Assembly (NCBI RefSeq): GCF_012933445.1 | Contig: NZ_JABBNC010000001.1 | Coordinates: 186,001-250,000, forward strand | Direction: 5' to 3' | Source of the DNA: Actinoplanes sp. TBRC 11911 | GTDB lineage: Bacteria; Actinomycetota; Actinomycetes; Mycobacteriales; Micromonosporaceae | DNA length: 64,000 nt | In this document: in pieces, positions 26,793 through 35,031 of the stretch | Layout of the letters: every line of letters begins with the position of its first letter | Numbering within the stretch: the first letter of the stretch is position 1 | The notes under the pieces: model-generated | The model's database searches: none | The model's input: only the letters and a program-made list of their open reading frames with translations | Told to the model about the DNA's origin: nothing | Made by a program: the position numbers and the translations under genes

Positions 26793-27185
26793 TCACACCC
26801 GATGGTTCCTACTGGTCACGGCCGCCACCCGGGGGTCGTCACCGAGAACGTAGAAAGCGACATTGCGCCGGCTGGCCGGACGCCGTACGCGTCCGGCGAG
26901 GGCCAGCAGGCCGATCGCCAGCAAAACTTCGAAGAGCAGCGCGGCGGTCATCGCGCGCGCTTGATCGAAATGCAGAACTTGGTAGACAAAATGGACACCG
27001 GCGTAGGCGGCGAACGCTGTCAACGACGCGATGAGCAGCCGATGATCGAGGCTCACCGCGGCGAACAACAACGCCACCACAAACCCCAGTCCGAGGCCCG
27101 CTATATCGAATTCGTACTGCCAGAATCCGACCACCGCCTCCATGACGATCAACAGGATCAGTCCGGCTCGCAGCCAACGTCTCAT
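26793..27185 (-). CDS. small hypothetical membrane protein upstream of qcrB
   Basis: 130 residues if started at the ATG at 27183-27185 (MRRWLRAGLILLIVMEAVVG). An in-frame ATG at 27257 would add 24 residues but would overlap the divergent gene's start. Four hydrophobic helices are visible: LRAGLILLIVMEAVVGF, LGLGFVVALLFAAVSL, LLIASLTAFAAYAGVHFVY and AALLFEVLLAIGLLALAG. The tail is basic. It lies just before the qcrB-like gene on the same strand, so an accessory role to that cytochrome is possible. Family not recognised. Confidence 0.7.
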   Translation of the reverse strand: MRRWLRAGLILLIVMEAVVGFWQYEFDIAGLGLGFVVALLFAAVSLDHRLLIASLTAFAAYAGVHFVYQVLHFDQARAMTAALLFEVLLAIGLLALAGRVRRPASRRNVAFYVLGDDPRVAAVTSRNHRV

Positions 27186-27255
27186 TCCCTGTAGACGGAA
27201 TAGCCCGAACCGCTGTGACACGGTGTGATGTGGGTCGCCCGTTGTATCGTGCGGC

Positions 27256-28107
27256 ATGGATTCCCTCTCGGTCCCGCGCCGCATGTGGTCTCTCTTCGAG
27301 CCGGTGCACGCGGTCACGTACTTCGCCCCGCACTCCGCGGCCATCTTCGAGGCGGCCGGGCTGCGCGGCTTCTGGCGCCGCTACTTCGCCGGCCGGGCGG
27401 CCCCGCTCGGCGCGGTCGGCCCGGCGCCGGTCATCGCCGCGTTCTTCGGTTTCGCGCCCGCGATGGTGTCGCGCGCGTTCCCGGACGTCTGGACCAGGAT
27501 CACCCCGCAGGCGGCGCTGGAGGCGCGCACCGCCGGGGCCCGTGCCGCGCTGGACGAGTTGCGGTCCGGCGCGGACGTCACCGAGGCCGCCGATCTGTTG
27601 TCCACGGCCGCCCGTGCCGTGGATCTGCCCGGCCGGGTGCTCGCCGCGTCCTACGCCGCGCTTCCCGAGCCCGCGCACCCGGTCGAGCGGCTGTGGCACG
27701 CCGCCACGGTGCTGCGCGAGCACCGTGGCGACGGGCACGTGGCCGCGTTGCTGACCGCCGGGGTCGACGGGTGCGAGAGTCTGGTGTGGAGGGTCGCGCT
27801 CGAGGGCGGCGATCTGCGGGCGAGCATGCAGTCCGCGCGGGGCTGGACGGACGACGAGTGGCTGGCGGCCGCCGAGCGGTTACGCGGCCGGGGCTGGGTC
27901 GCCGCGGACGGGTCGGCCACGGCCGCGGGGCGGGAGGCGTACGAGAAGGTGGAAACCCTCACCGATGAGCTGGCCGCGCCGCCGTGGCGGCACCTGGGCG
28001 ACGAGGCCACCCGCAGGTGCGCTCAGTTGCTCGAACCGCTGGCCGCGAGCGCCTGGTCGGTGGTGCCGGCGGACAACCCGATCCCGTTACGCCCGAGCAC
28101 GGCGTAG
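27256..28107 (+). CDS. SCO6745-family helical protein
   Basis: 283 residues, opening RRMWSLFEPVHAVTYFAPHS, the signature of the actinobacterial SCO6745 family. The C-terminal part resembles a MarR-like winged helix (WTDDEWLAAAERLRGRGWVA then TAAGREAYEKVETLTDELA), so regulation or ligand binding is likely. The last 85 bases overlap the 3' end of the convergent alpha/beta hydrolase gene. Function unknown. Confidence 0.85.
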   Translation: MDSLSVPRRMWSLFEPVHAVTYFAPHSAAIFEAAGLRGFWRRYFAGRAAPLGAVGPAPVIAAFFGFAPAMVSRAFPDVWTRITPQAALEARTAGARAALDELRSGADVTEAADLLSTAARAVDLPGRVLAASYAALPEPAHPVERLWHAATVLREHRGDGHVAALLTAGVDGCESLVWRVALEGGDLRASMQSARGWTDDEWLAAAERLRGRGWVAADGSATAAGREAYEKVETLTDELAAPPWRHLGDEATRRCAQLLEPLAASAWSVVPADNPIPLRPSTA

Positions 28108-28970
28108 AAGTCGGTGAGCTGCTCGACGGCGGGCCCGACGTACTCGCTCTTGTCGTAGAGGTCGACGTGGCTGGCACCCTCGATCCAGGACATCCGCTTC
28201 GGGCCGGTCGCCTTCCCGAGGGCCTCGACGGTCATCCAGGAGGTGACCGCCCGGCGCCCGACGATCATCAGCAGCGGCCGGGTGAGCAGCGGGATCGCGG
28301 CGTACGAGTCGAAGATCGCCATGCGGTCGACGCTCTCCCACGACATCTGCTTGATCGAGCGGGGGTGCTGGGCGCGCGGCGTCATGTAGTAGTCGTAGCC
28401 CTCACCCGCGTGCCCGCCGGCGGTGCGGAGCGCCTCGGGGAAGAGCTCGAAGGTCTGCGGCCCGGCGCCGCTGCGAGCCGCCGCGGCGGCGTCCAGCATG
28501 CCCTGGAAGACCGCCGGATCCTGGTCGCCGTCCGCGCCGAAGCGGAACTGCCGGGCGATGTCGGCGGCGCTGACGGTGGCGACCGCCCGGATGCGGTGGT
28601 CGCTGGCAGCCGCGTTGAGCACGTATCCGCCGGAGGCGCAGATACCGAGGGCACCGATCCGGTCCGGGTCGGCCTCGGGGCGGGTGCCCAGATAGGTCAC
28701 CGCGGCCTTGAAGTCCTCGACGCGGTGGGCCGGGTCTTCCAGCCCGCGCGGCACTCCCCCGGACTCGCCCTGATAGGCGGCGTCGAAGGCGAGCGTCACG
28801 AAACCCCGCTCGGCCAGCAGCCGCGCGTACAGGCCGGCGGCCTGCTCCTTCACGCCGCTGCCGGGGTGGCCGACCACGATCGCCCTGCTTCCTGCGGCAC
28901 CCTCGGGAACGTAGAGGTGGGCCGCGAGCGAGATCCCCGCGCTGTCGAACGACACATCATGCTTTTTCAT
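28023..28970 (-). CDS. alpha/beta hydrolase, dienelactone-hydrolase/YcjY-like
   Basis: 315 residues from the ATG at 28968-28970. Core motifs are IVVGHPGSGVKEQAAGLYAR, the nucleophile elbow GICASGGYVLNAA (Cys or Ser at the elbow, as in this family) and a late catalytic His in EGASHVDLYD. It probably hydrolyses small esters or lactones, possibly after oxidation of an aromatic compound. The start shares one base with the stop of the XRE/MmyB regulator (TGATG), so the regulator and hydrolase are co-transcribed. The 3' end overlaps the convergent SCO6745-family gene. Confidence 0.9.
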   Translation of the reverse strand: MKKHDVSFDSAGISLAAHLYVPEGAAGSRAIVVGHPGSGVKEQAAGLYARLLAERGFVTLAFDAAYQGESGGVPRGLEDPAHRVEDFKAAVTYLGTRPEADPDRIGALGICASGGYVLNAAASDHRIRAVATVSAADIARQFRFGADGDQDPAVFQGMLDAAAAARSGAGPQTFELFPEALRTAGGHAGEGYDYYMTPRAQHPRSIKQMSWESVDRMAIFDSYAAIPLLTRPLLMIVGRRAVTSWMTVEALGKATGPKRMSWIEGASHVDLYDKSEYVGPAVEQLTDFYAVLGRNGIGLSAGTTDQALAASGSSN

Positions 28971-29815
28971 CAAAAATCCTCTTTTATCAAGGTGGTCCAC
29001 GACGCCAGGATGCGCAAAGCGTCGTGCGACGGTGTTCCGGGTTCGGCGGTGACGACCATGAGCTGCTGACCGCTGCCGTCCGGGCTGGCCCAGACGTCGC
29101 AGTCGAGCGTGAGGTCGCCGACCACCCGATGGTGGTAGTGCTTGGTTCCGTAGCTGGCGCTGTTCACCCGGCGCTCGGCCCACCAGGCACGGAAGTCGCT
29201 GTCGCGCACCGCGAGCTCGCCCACCAGCCGGGCCAGCTCGGGGTCGTCCGGATCGGCCGCCGCCTGCATCCGCAGCGCGGCCACCGCGTCCCGGGCGTCG
29301 TGCCGCCAGTCGCGGTGCAGGTCGCGAACGGCGGGTTCGGTGAACAGCAGGCTCACATAGTTGCGCCGGGCCGGCGGCAGCGCCCCGAAATCGGTGAACA
29401 GCGCGGCCGCCGTGTGGTTCCAGGCCAGCACGTCCATCCGTTTGCCGAGCACGATCGCCGGACTCTCGGTGAGCTGGTCGAGCAGCCGCCGCATGGCCGG
29501 GCGCACCTTCTGCGTGCCGCGGCGGCGACGCGGCCGTGCGTCCGTCTTGCCGGCGACCTCGTACAGGTAAGTCTCCTCGTCGTCGCCGAGTCGCAGCGCC
29601 CGGGAGAGCGTGGCGAGCACCGCCGCGGACGCCTGAACGCGGCCCTGTTCGAGCCGGGTGTAGTAGTCGACGCTGATCGCGGCGAGCTGCGCCACCTCCT
29701 CGCGGCGCAAGCCTTTCACCTTGCGCCGGCCGTCGAACTCCGGCAGACCGACCGCGTACGGGGTGAGGCTTGCGCGACGGGCCTTGAGGAAAGCGCCCAG
29801 CTCGGAGGAGGTCAT
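28970..29815 (-). CDS. XRE-family regulator with MmyB-like ligand-binding domain
   Basis: 281 residues from the ATG at 29813-29815 (MTSSELGAFLKARRASL). The frame extends upstream but the added sequence is not family-like. The helix-turn-helix is [20 protein letters not shown] then YTRLEQGRVQASAAVL. The sensor domain has ESPAIVLGKRMDVLAWNHTA, FTEPAVRDLHRDWRHDARD and GELAVRDSDFRAWWAERRV. It overlaps the hydrolase start by one base and should regulate that gene and perhaps the DHA2 exporter upstream. Confidence 0.92.
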   Translation of the reverse strand: MTSSELGAFLKARRASLTPYAVGLPEFDGRRKVKGLRREEVAQLAAISVDYYTRLEQGRVQASAAVLATLSRALRLGDDEETYLYEVAGKTDARPRRRRGTQKVRPAMRRLLDQLTESPAIVLGKRMDVLAWNHTAAALFTDFGALPPARRNYVSLLFTEPAVRDLHRDWRHDARDAVAALRMQAAADPDDPELARLVGELAVRDSDFRAWWAERRVNSASYGTKHYHHRVVGDLTLDCDVWASPDGSGQQLMVVTAEPGTPSHDALRILASWTTLIKEDF

Positions 29816-29941
29816 GGGTGAATAGTGCGCCCCGCATCCGGACCGCTGGCAGGTCAAAATCCTTCCCCCGTACGCCTCCGCGACATCCGCCATGCAGTCG
29901 TCGACCCGCGTGTACTCGGGGTGGGCCAGGTAAAGCCGCAA

Positions 29942-31354
29942 TCACCGCCGAACGGCCAGGGGCGTCTCGTCGAGGGGGCGGGACGCCTCGACCGGGGAGG
30001 TGCCGGCGGCCGGGATGACCCGCGCGGCCACGGCGCCCAGCGCGGCGAACACGGCGGCAGACCAGAGCGCCGGCCGGAAACCCGCGGTCACCGAGACCGG
30101 GTCACCCAACCGGCCGGACGCGGAGAACACCGCCGTGCCGATGGCGATCGCGAACACGGCGCCGAACCGCTGGGCCATGTAGTTGATACCGGAAGCCTTG
30201 CCCAGCCGGGCCGTCGGCACCGCGTTCAGGACCGCGGTCGGCACGGTCGGCAGAGCCATCGAGATGCCGACGCCGGCCACCGCGAGGGCCACGACCAACT
30301 CCACCCAAGTCGCGTCCAGGCCACCGCGCGCGGCCACCCAGGCGAAGCCGATGGCCTGCAGGGTCAGGCCGGTCACCATGATGCGGCGGCGGCCGATCCG
30401 GTCCGACAGCGCCCCGGCGAGCGGCGCCACGACCATCAGCGTCGCGAAGAACGGCAGCAAGCGCAAGCCGGTCGAGACCGGGGAGTACCCACGGGCGTAC
30501 TGGAACTCCTGGGTGACCCAGAAGGCCGCGGCGAACGTCGCGCCGGACATGAAGAACGTCGCCACGTTGCCGGCCGCGAAGGCCCGGCCGCGGAACAGAC
30601 CAAGCGGCACCATCGGCGCCGGGGCGCGCCGCTCCCAGCCGACGAACCCCGCCAGCAACGCGCCCCCGGCCAGCAGCGCGCCCACGGTTTGCGGGCTCGT
30701 CCAGCCGGCGTCGTTGGCGCGTACCAACGACCAGACCAGCGCGACCACCCCGCCGGTCACCAGCACCACGCCGAGCAGGTCGAGGCGCTCGGGCGTACCA
30801 AAGCTCTCCGGCAGCAGCCGCGCCCCGAGCACCAGGGCGACCACGCCGATCGGCACGTTGAGCCAGAAAATCCAATGCCAGTCCAAGCCCTCGGTGACGG
30901 CACCGCCGACGAGGGGGCCGGCCGCAATCGCGAGACCGGCGAGACCGCCGTAGATGCCGACGATGAGACCACGACGCTCCGGCGGGAACGCGGTGGTGAG
31001 AATGGTCAGGCTCAGCGGCAGCACGACGGCCGCGCCCAGTCCCTGAATCGTGCGGGCCGCGATCAGCGCGTGCACGTCCGGGGCGAGCGCGCACGCCGCC
31101 GAGGACACCGTGAACAGTGCCAGCCCGAGCGTGAAGACCCGGCGCCGCCCGAATCGGTCGCCGAGCGCGGCCGCCGTGATGATGCCGGCGGCGAAGGCGA
31201 TCCCGTACGCGTTGACGGTCCACTGCAACGCGTCCAGGCCGGCGTTGAGGTCCTGCCGCATCCGGGGCAGCGCGGTGACCACGACCAGCGAGTCGAGCAC
31301 CACCATGAAATACGCGACCGAGGTCAGGGCGAGTACCCATCGTTGCTTCATCAT
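29942..31354 (-). CDS. MFS multidrug exporter, DHA2 (14-helix, EmrB/QacA) family
   Basis: 470 residues with about 14 hydrophobic helices. Family motifs are LDSLVVVTALPRMRQDLNAG, ALGDRFGRRRVFTLGLALFT (motif A) and WHWIFWLNVPIGVVALVLGA, the antiporter motif C region of DHA2 proteins. It probably exports drugs by proton antiport. It is divergent from the YciI-ECF42 genes (143-base gap) and upstream of the XRE/MmyB regulator on the same strand with 126 bases between. Confidence 0.92.
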   Translation of the reverse strand: MMKQRWVLALTSVAYFMVVLDSLVVVTALPRMRQDLNAGLDALQWTVNAYGIAFAAGIITAAALGDRFGRRRVFTLGLALFTVSSAACALAPDVHALIAARTIQGLGAAVVLPLSLTILTTAFPPERRGLIVGIYGGLAGLAIAAGPLVGGAVTEGLDWHWIFWLNVPIGVVALVLGARLLPESFGTPERLDLLGVVLVTGGVVALVWSLVRANDAGWTSPQTVGALLAGGALLAGFVGWERRAPAPMVPLGLFRGRAFAAGNVATFFMSGATFAAAFWVTQEFQYARGYSPVSTGLRLLPFFATLMVVAPLAGALSDRIGRRRIMVTGLTLQAIGFAWVAARGGLDATWVELVVALAVAGVGISMALPTVPTAVLNAVPTARLGKASGINYMAQRFGAVFAIAIGTAVFSASGRLGDPVSVTAGFRPALWSAAVFAALGAVAARVIPAAGTSPVEASRPLDETPLAVRR

Positions 31355-31497
31355 CGGCTCCTCCTCCGAGGGAATTTGGAGCCAAGACGAACGACCGGGC
31401 GCCGGGCGGACACGATTTCTCGCGCTTTTTTGTCCGTACGCCCGGACCCCGCTCGTCTGATACTCGAAGCGGTCTTCCGTCGCCGGTTGGAGGAGCT

Positions 31498-31830
31498 ATG
31501 CGGTACGCCCTGTTGATCTATAACACCGAGAACGACCCGGACCGTGCGAGCCGTGACATTCCGGGCACCGTGGTCGAGATGCTCGACGAGCCGTTCGTGG
31601 ACGGCTGGGCCCGCCTGCACGCCGCGGAGTCGGCCACCACGCTGCACCGGGGCGGGCTGCTCACCGATGGCCCGTTCGTGGAGAGCAAGGAGTATCTGGC
31701 CGGGCTGATCGTCATCGAGGCGGAGAACCTGGACGCGGCGCTCGCCGTCGCCCAGCAGGTGCACGGCAGCCGGCCCAGCGGCGCGATCGAGGTGCGTCCG
31801 GTGCTCGACGGGCGGTTCCGTGGCGCTTGA
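31498..31830 (+). CDS. YciI-related DGPF-domain protein
   Basis: 110 residues, opening MRYALLIYNTEND and containing TDGPFVESKEYLAGLIVIEA, the DGPF motif of YciI-like proteins. It has a good GGAGGAG ribosome site. It overlaps the start of the ECF42 sigma gene by 11 bases. DGPF proteins are the standard genetic partners, and probably the activity modulators or targets, of ECF42 sigma factors. Confidence 0.92.
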   Translation: MRYALLIYNTENDPDRASRDIPGTVVEMLDEPFVDGWARLHAAESATTLHRGGLLTDGPFVESKEYLAGLIVIEAENLDAALAVAQQVHGSRPSGAIEVRPVLDGRFRGA

Positions 31831-33109
31831 CGCCGTCTTCCGCGAGCAGTGGGGGCGGGTGCTGGCCACGCTGGTCGGCATCCTCGGCGACATCGAGCTG
31901 GCCGAGGAGGCCGCCGCCGAGGCCTTCGCGATCGCCGCCGAGCGGTGGCCCCGCGACGGCGAGCCGAGCAACCCGACCCGCTGGTTGATCACCACGGCAC
32001 GCAACCGGGCCGTCGACCGTCTTCGGCGGCAGCGGGTGCTGGCGGCGAAGACGAGGCTGCTCGCCCGCGATCTGGAGGCGGACGCTCCGGCATCGGTCTT
32101 TGAGGGGGCGGTTATGGACCACAGCGCGGCCATCCCGGACGAGCGGCTGGAGCTGATCTTCACCTGCTGCCACCCGGCGCTCGCGCTGGACGCCCAGGTG
32201 GCGCTCACCCTGCGCACGCTGGGCGGCCTGTCCACCGACGAGATCGCGCTCGCGTTCCTGATCCCGTTCGAGACCATGAGCAAGCGGCTGACCAGGGCCA
32301 AGCACAAGATCCGCGACGCCGGCATCCCGTTCGCGGTGCCGGCCGGCCATCAGTTGCCGGACCGGCTGGCGGCGGTGCTCGCGGTGGTCTACCTCATCTT
32401 CAACCAGGGCTGGGGCGGCGGCCGGGTCGATCTCGCGGCCGAGGCCATCCATCTGGGCCGGGCGCTCGCCACTCTGATGCCGGACGAGGGCGAGGTGCTC
32501 GCGCTGCTGGCGTTGATGCTGCTGCACGACGCCCGGCGTGCGGCCCGCCTCCGCGACGGCGAGGTGGTCCTGCTCGACGACCAGGACCGCACGCTGTGGG
32601 ACGGGCCGCAGATCGCCGAGGGCCGCGAGCTGCTCGACCGGGCGATGACCCGCCAGAGCGGCGGCATCGCTAACGCCGACGCGAGCCCCAGCCTGGCGAA
32701 CGAACGTTCGTTTTCGCGAAATCCCGCGAGGCCGTACCTGGTGCAGGCCGCCATCGCCGACCTGCACCTCCAGCAGCCCCGCGACTGGCGGCAGATCGCC
32801 GCCCTTTACGGGACGCTCGCCCGCTTGACGGGCTCGCCGATCGTCGAGATGAACCGGGCGATCGCGGTCGCGGAGATCGACGGGCCGGCCGCCGGGCTGG
32901 ACATCCTCGACCGCCTCGACCTCGAGCACTATCGCTATTTCCATTCCACCCGGGCGCAGCTGCTGCGTCGCGCCGGGCGGGAAAGCGAGGCTCAACGGGC
33001 GTACCGGCAAGCTCTGGATCTTGCCCAGACCGAACCGGAGCAGCGTTTTCTGCGCCAACAGCTCAACCCGGGGCACGGGCTGCCGAAAGCAGTGGCCGAC
33101 GAAGATTGA
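31820..33109 (+). CDS. ECF42-type sigma factor with C-terminal TPR-like extension
   Basis: 429 residues from the GTG at 31820. Sigma region 2 is VGILGDIELAEEAAAEAFAI then RWLITTARNRAVDRLRRQRV, and region 4 is LTLRTLGGLSTDEIALAFLI then PFETMSKRLTRAKHKIRDAG. The long helical C-terminal domain, with YLIFNQGWGGGRVDLAAEAI and YLVQAAIADLHLQQPRDWRQ, defines ECF42 (SigJ-like, about 400 residues, no anti-sigma). An Asn/Ser-rich stretch (GGIANADASPSLANERSFSR, about 280-299) breaks the C-terminal domain where homologues usually run straight on. It is co-transcribed with the DGPF gene before it and perhaps the membrane protein after it. Confidence 0.93.
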   Translation: MALDAVFREQWGRVLATLVGILGDIELAEEAAAEAFAIAAERWPRDGEPSNPTRWLITTARNRAVDRLRRQRVLAAKTRLLARDLEADAPASVFEGAVMDHSAAIPDERLELIFTCCHPALALDAQVALTLRTLGGLSTDEIALAFLIPFETMSKRLTRAKHKIRDAGIPFAVPAGHQLPDRLAAVLAVVYLIFNQGWGGGRVDLAAEAIHLGRALATLMPDEGEVLALLALMLLHDARRAARLRDGEVVLLDDQDRTLWDGPQIAEGRELLDRAMTRQSGGIANADASPSLANERSFSRNPARPYLVQAAIADLHLQQPRDWRQIAALYGTLARLTGSPIVEMNRAIAVAEIDGPAAGLDILDRLDLEHYRYFHSTRAQLLRRAGRESEAQRAYRQALDLAQTEPEQRFLRQQLNPGHGLPKAVADED

Positions 33110-33123
33110 GAGGTGCGGCCTCG

Positions 33124-33642
33124 ATGCAGCCCGGTTCTTACCCCAGCCCGTACGGGAATCCGGCCCCGCCGCCGTGGCTCGTGCAGCCGGAACCGCCCGG
33201 CCCCGCGCGAGGCGGCCGGCGAGGCGTACGCAAGGGTCCGTTCATCGGTGTGATCGCCGCGGTGGCCCTGCTGGGCACGGGAGTGTTCGGGGTGAACGCG
33301 TTCGCCCGGCACACCATCTGCTCGTCGCTGAGCGAGGGCACCTCGCTGCACCACTTCGCCGGGGACGCGGACGAGCCGCGCGCCGGCGACGTCGTGAAGC
33401 TGCGCGAGGCCAGCGACGAGTTGCGCGGGTACGGCCACATGCTGCTGTTCGACGGTGAGCTCAAGTCGGCGGTGAACGGCTTTGCCGGCGACATCGACCG
33501 GCTCGCCGACCTGATGGGCGAGAACGACGGCACCGGTTCCGGGTTCTCCGGTCTGGTCACGCTGGCGAAATCGATGGACACGCACGCGCGCCAGGCACAG
33601 CAGGCCTGCGATCTGCCGGTGACGGGCGTTTTCAACGGCTGA
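33124..33642 (+). CDS. hypothetical membrane-anchored protein
   Basis: 172 residues from the ATG at 33124, 14 bases after the ECF42 stop. A Pro/Gly/Tyr-rich N-terminus (PGSYPSPYGNPAPPPWLVQP) is followed by a basic patch and one membrane helix (GPFIGVIAAVALLGTGVFGV). The C-terminal helical domain faces outwards and carries two Cys residues (HTICSSLSEG, QQACDLPVTG) that could form a disulphide. I do not recognise the domain. Position suggests co-transcription with ECF42. Confidence 0.75.
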   Translation: MQPGSYPSPYGNPAPPPWLVQPEPPGPARGGRRGVRKGPFIGVIAAVALLGTGVFGVNAFARHTICSSLSEGTSLHHFAGDADEPRAGDVVKLREASDELRGYGHMLLFDGELKSAVNGFAGDIDRLADLMGENDGTGSGFSGLVTLAKSMDTHARQAQQACDLPVTGVFNG

Positions 33643-33667
33643 GGTCGTACGCGGCTACGCTGGCGTG

Positions 33668-34027
33668 ATGGCATCGGACGCGGAGCTTCTCGGCGCGGTC
33701 GCGGACCGTCCCGCCGGCACCACGCCCGCCGAGGCGATCGTCCAGGTTCTCATCGCGGGGATCGATCCGGCGGATGTCCTGGACGGACCGCCGGGCGCCG
33801 GCCCCGACTTCGAGGACCAGCTCACCGCCGTCCTGGCCTCGTCAAGCGGCAGAGCCACGCCGGCGATCCGTGCCCACGCCATCCAGCTGGCCGGGCTCGT
33901 CCGGCTGCTCGCGTCCGACGAGGTGCGTCGCGCGGTGGCCGTGCGGATGCCCGGGCTGGCCGCCACCAACGAGGTCAAGGCGATCCTGTGGGCGGCGGCC
34001 GAGGCGGTCAACCGGGCATACCCGTAA
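33668..34027 (+). CDS. hypothetical small helical protein
   Basis: 119 residues from the ATG at 33668, with a GTG three bases upstream as an alternative. It is Ala-rich, fully soluble and predicted helical (RATPAIRAHAIQLAGLVRLL, VKAILWAAAEAVNRAYP). No recognisable domain. It starts 25 bases after the membrane-anchored protein on the same strand and ends 23 bases before the convergent rpmG. Confidence 0.65.
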   Translation: MASDAELLGAVADRPAGTTPAEAIVQVLIAGIDPADVLDGPPGAGPDFEDQLTAVLASSSGRATPAIRAHAIQLAGLVRLLASDEVRRAVAVRMPGLAATNEVKAILWAAAEAVNRAYP

Positions 34028-34050
34028 CCACCGAGCCGAGCCCCCGCGGC

Positions 34051-34218
34051 TTAACGGTCCTCGCGGAAGTCGACGTGCCGGCGGGCCACCGGGTCGTACT
34101 TGCGGAGCACCAGCCGGTCCGGGTTGGTGCGGCGGTTCTTGCGCGTGACGTAGGTGTATCCGGTGCCCGCGGTGCTGCGCAGTTTGATCACCGGGCGGAT
34201 GTCGCTGCTCTTGGCCAT
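34051..34218 (-). CDS. rpmG: 50S ribosomal protein L33, cysteine-free (zinc-independent) form
   Basis: 55 residues ([20 protein letters not shown], then [20 protein letters not shown], ending FREDR). It contains no cysteine, whereas the housekeeping zinc-ribbon L33 has two CxxC pairs. Such C-minus paralogues replace the zinc form during zinc starvation. Its ATG shares one base with the rpmB stop (TGATG), so the two genes are translated from one message behind the Zur-like box. Confidence 0.97.
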   Translation of the reverse strand: MAKSSDIRPVIKLRSTAGTGYTYVTRKNRRTNPDRLVLRKYDPVARRHVDFREDR

Positions 34219-34451
34219 CAGACCCGCACCCCCCGGGCCCGGATCCGGGCCACCACGGCGTCGATGCCGTCCCGGTCGATGATCTTCAGGCCGGTGGTGC
34301 TGACGTTGAGGCGTACGGCGCGGCCGTCCGCGAGCCGGAAACGGCGCCGCTGCACGTTGGGATTCCAGGTGCGGCGGGTGCGGCGGTGCGAGTGGGACAC
34401 GGCGTTGCCGAAGCTGGGCTTGGCGCCGGTCACGTCACAGACGTTGGACAT
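34218..34451 (-). CDS. rpmB: 50S ribosomal protein L28, zinc-independent form
   Basis: 77 residues ([20 protein letters not shown], then [20 protein letters not shown]). There is only one Cys and no CxxC pair, so it is the C-minus type like Escherichia coli L28 and unlike the zinc-binding actinobacterial housekeeping form. The start at 34449-34451 is preferred over an ATG three codons upstream because family members begin MSxxC. It lies 16 bases downstream of a Zur-like box and is followed without a gap by rpmG. Confidence 0.97.
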   Translation of the reverse strand: MSNVCDVTGAKPSFGNAVSHSHRRTRRTWNPNVQRRRFRLADGRAVRLNVSTTGLKIIDRDGIDAVVARIRARGVRV

Positions 34452-34467
34452 GGCGGCCACTTTACAA

Positions 34468-34482
34468 CGAAAATCATTTCCA
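34468..34482. promoter_or_regulatory. Zur-box-like palindrome
   Basis: Read on the minus strand it is TGGAAATGATTTTCG, matching 13 of 15 positions of the actinobacterial Zur consensus TGAAAATGATTTTCA. It lies 17 bases upstream of the rpmB start, in the only AT-rich stretch nearby. Zinc-loaded Zur should repress rpmB-rpmG here. Confidence 0.85.
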
Positions 34483-34543
34483 ACAAGATGACCCCCACCG
34501 ACGCAGCAGAGCCGTCAGACGCGCCGCGCTAGACCCGGGCATA

Positions 34544-34580
34544 AAAATGATGGGCGGACACGAGGTCCGCCCATCATTTT
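34544..34580 (-). terminator. perfect 16-bp hairpin between the second L33 gene and rpmB
   Basis: AAAATGATGGGCGGAC (34544-34559) pairs fully with GTCCGCCCATCATTTT (34565-34580) around a 5-base loop. On the minus strand it begins 4 bases after the stop of the second L33 gene and ends in a U-run, the form of an intrinsic terminator. It also insulates the rpmB promoter. Confidence 0.9.
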
Positions 34581-34584
34581 GTCG

Positions 34585-34752
34585 TCAGCGCTCCTCGCGG
34601 AACTCCACGTACCGGCGCAGGACAGGGTCGTACTTACGCAGAACCAGCCGGTCCGGGTCGTTGCGGCGGCTCTTGCGAGTGACATAGGTGGATCCGGTCC
34701 CGGCCGTGCTGCGCATCGTGACGATCGGGCGGATAGCGGTCGAACGAGCCAT
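34585..34752 (-). CDS. rpmG: second 50S ribosomal protein L33, cysteine-free form
   Basis: 55 residues ([20 protein letters not shown], then [20 protein letters not shown], ending FREER). It is about three-quarters identical to the L33 at 34051-34218 and likewise lacks cysteines. Two C-minus L33 genes within 600 bases is unusual. It has its own strong terminator. No Zur box was seen upstream, so it may be controlled differently, or from the palindrome at 34849-34864. Confidence 0.95.
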   Translation of the reverse strand: MARSTAIRPIVTMRSTAGTGSTYVTRKSRRNDPDRLVLRKYDPVLRRYVEFREER

Positions 34753-34848
34753 CAGTGCTTCTTCCCCCAGCTCAAGTCCAAAACCTCGGCACGTGCGATA
34801 ACAAAAACCAGCTTCATAAATTCCGCCCGATGCCGGCCAGCACTAGAC

Positions 34849-34864
34849 TGGACCATATGGTCCA
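34849..34864. promoter_or_regulatory. perfect 16-bp palindrome between rpmG and msrB
   Basis: TGGACCATATGGTCCA lies 97 bases upstream of the second L33 gene and 168 bases upstream of msrB, which are divergent. It is not a Zur box. It could be the operator of a redox- or metal-responsive repressor. No regulator gene is adjacent. The remaining sequence of 34753-35031 shows no gene. Confidence 0.55.
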
Positions 34865-35031
34865 CGACAGGCTTCAGATCAGGCCGACGTGGATGACAAC
34901 TGGCCTTCATGGTCCGACTGACGGCGGTGTGGGCCACATCACGCCCCACGCGCCAGAGCCGGGACCAAACCTCGTCGCTTCGGTGTTATGTCGATTGCCA
35001 TCGCAGCCAGCGACGACAGAAAAGAGAGATC

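Noticed and set aside
34752..34949. 65-codon minus-strand frame whose stop overlaps the second L33 start
   Set aside because: The TGATG overlap looked like an upstream cistron, but the peptide has no ribosomal-protein features and contains the palindrome region; probably chance.
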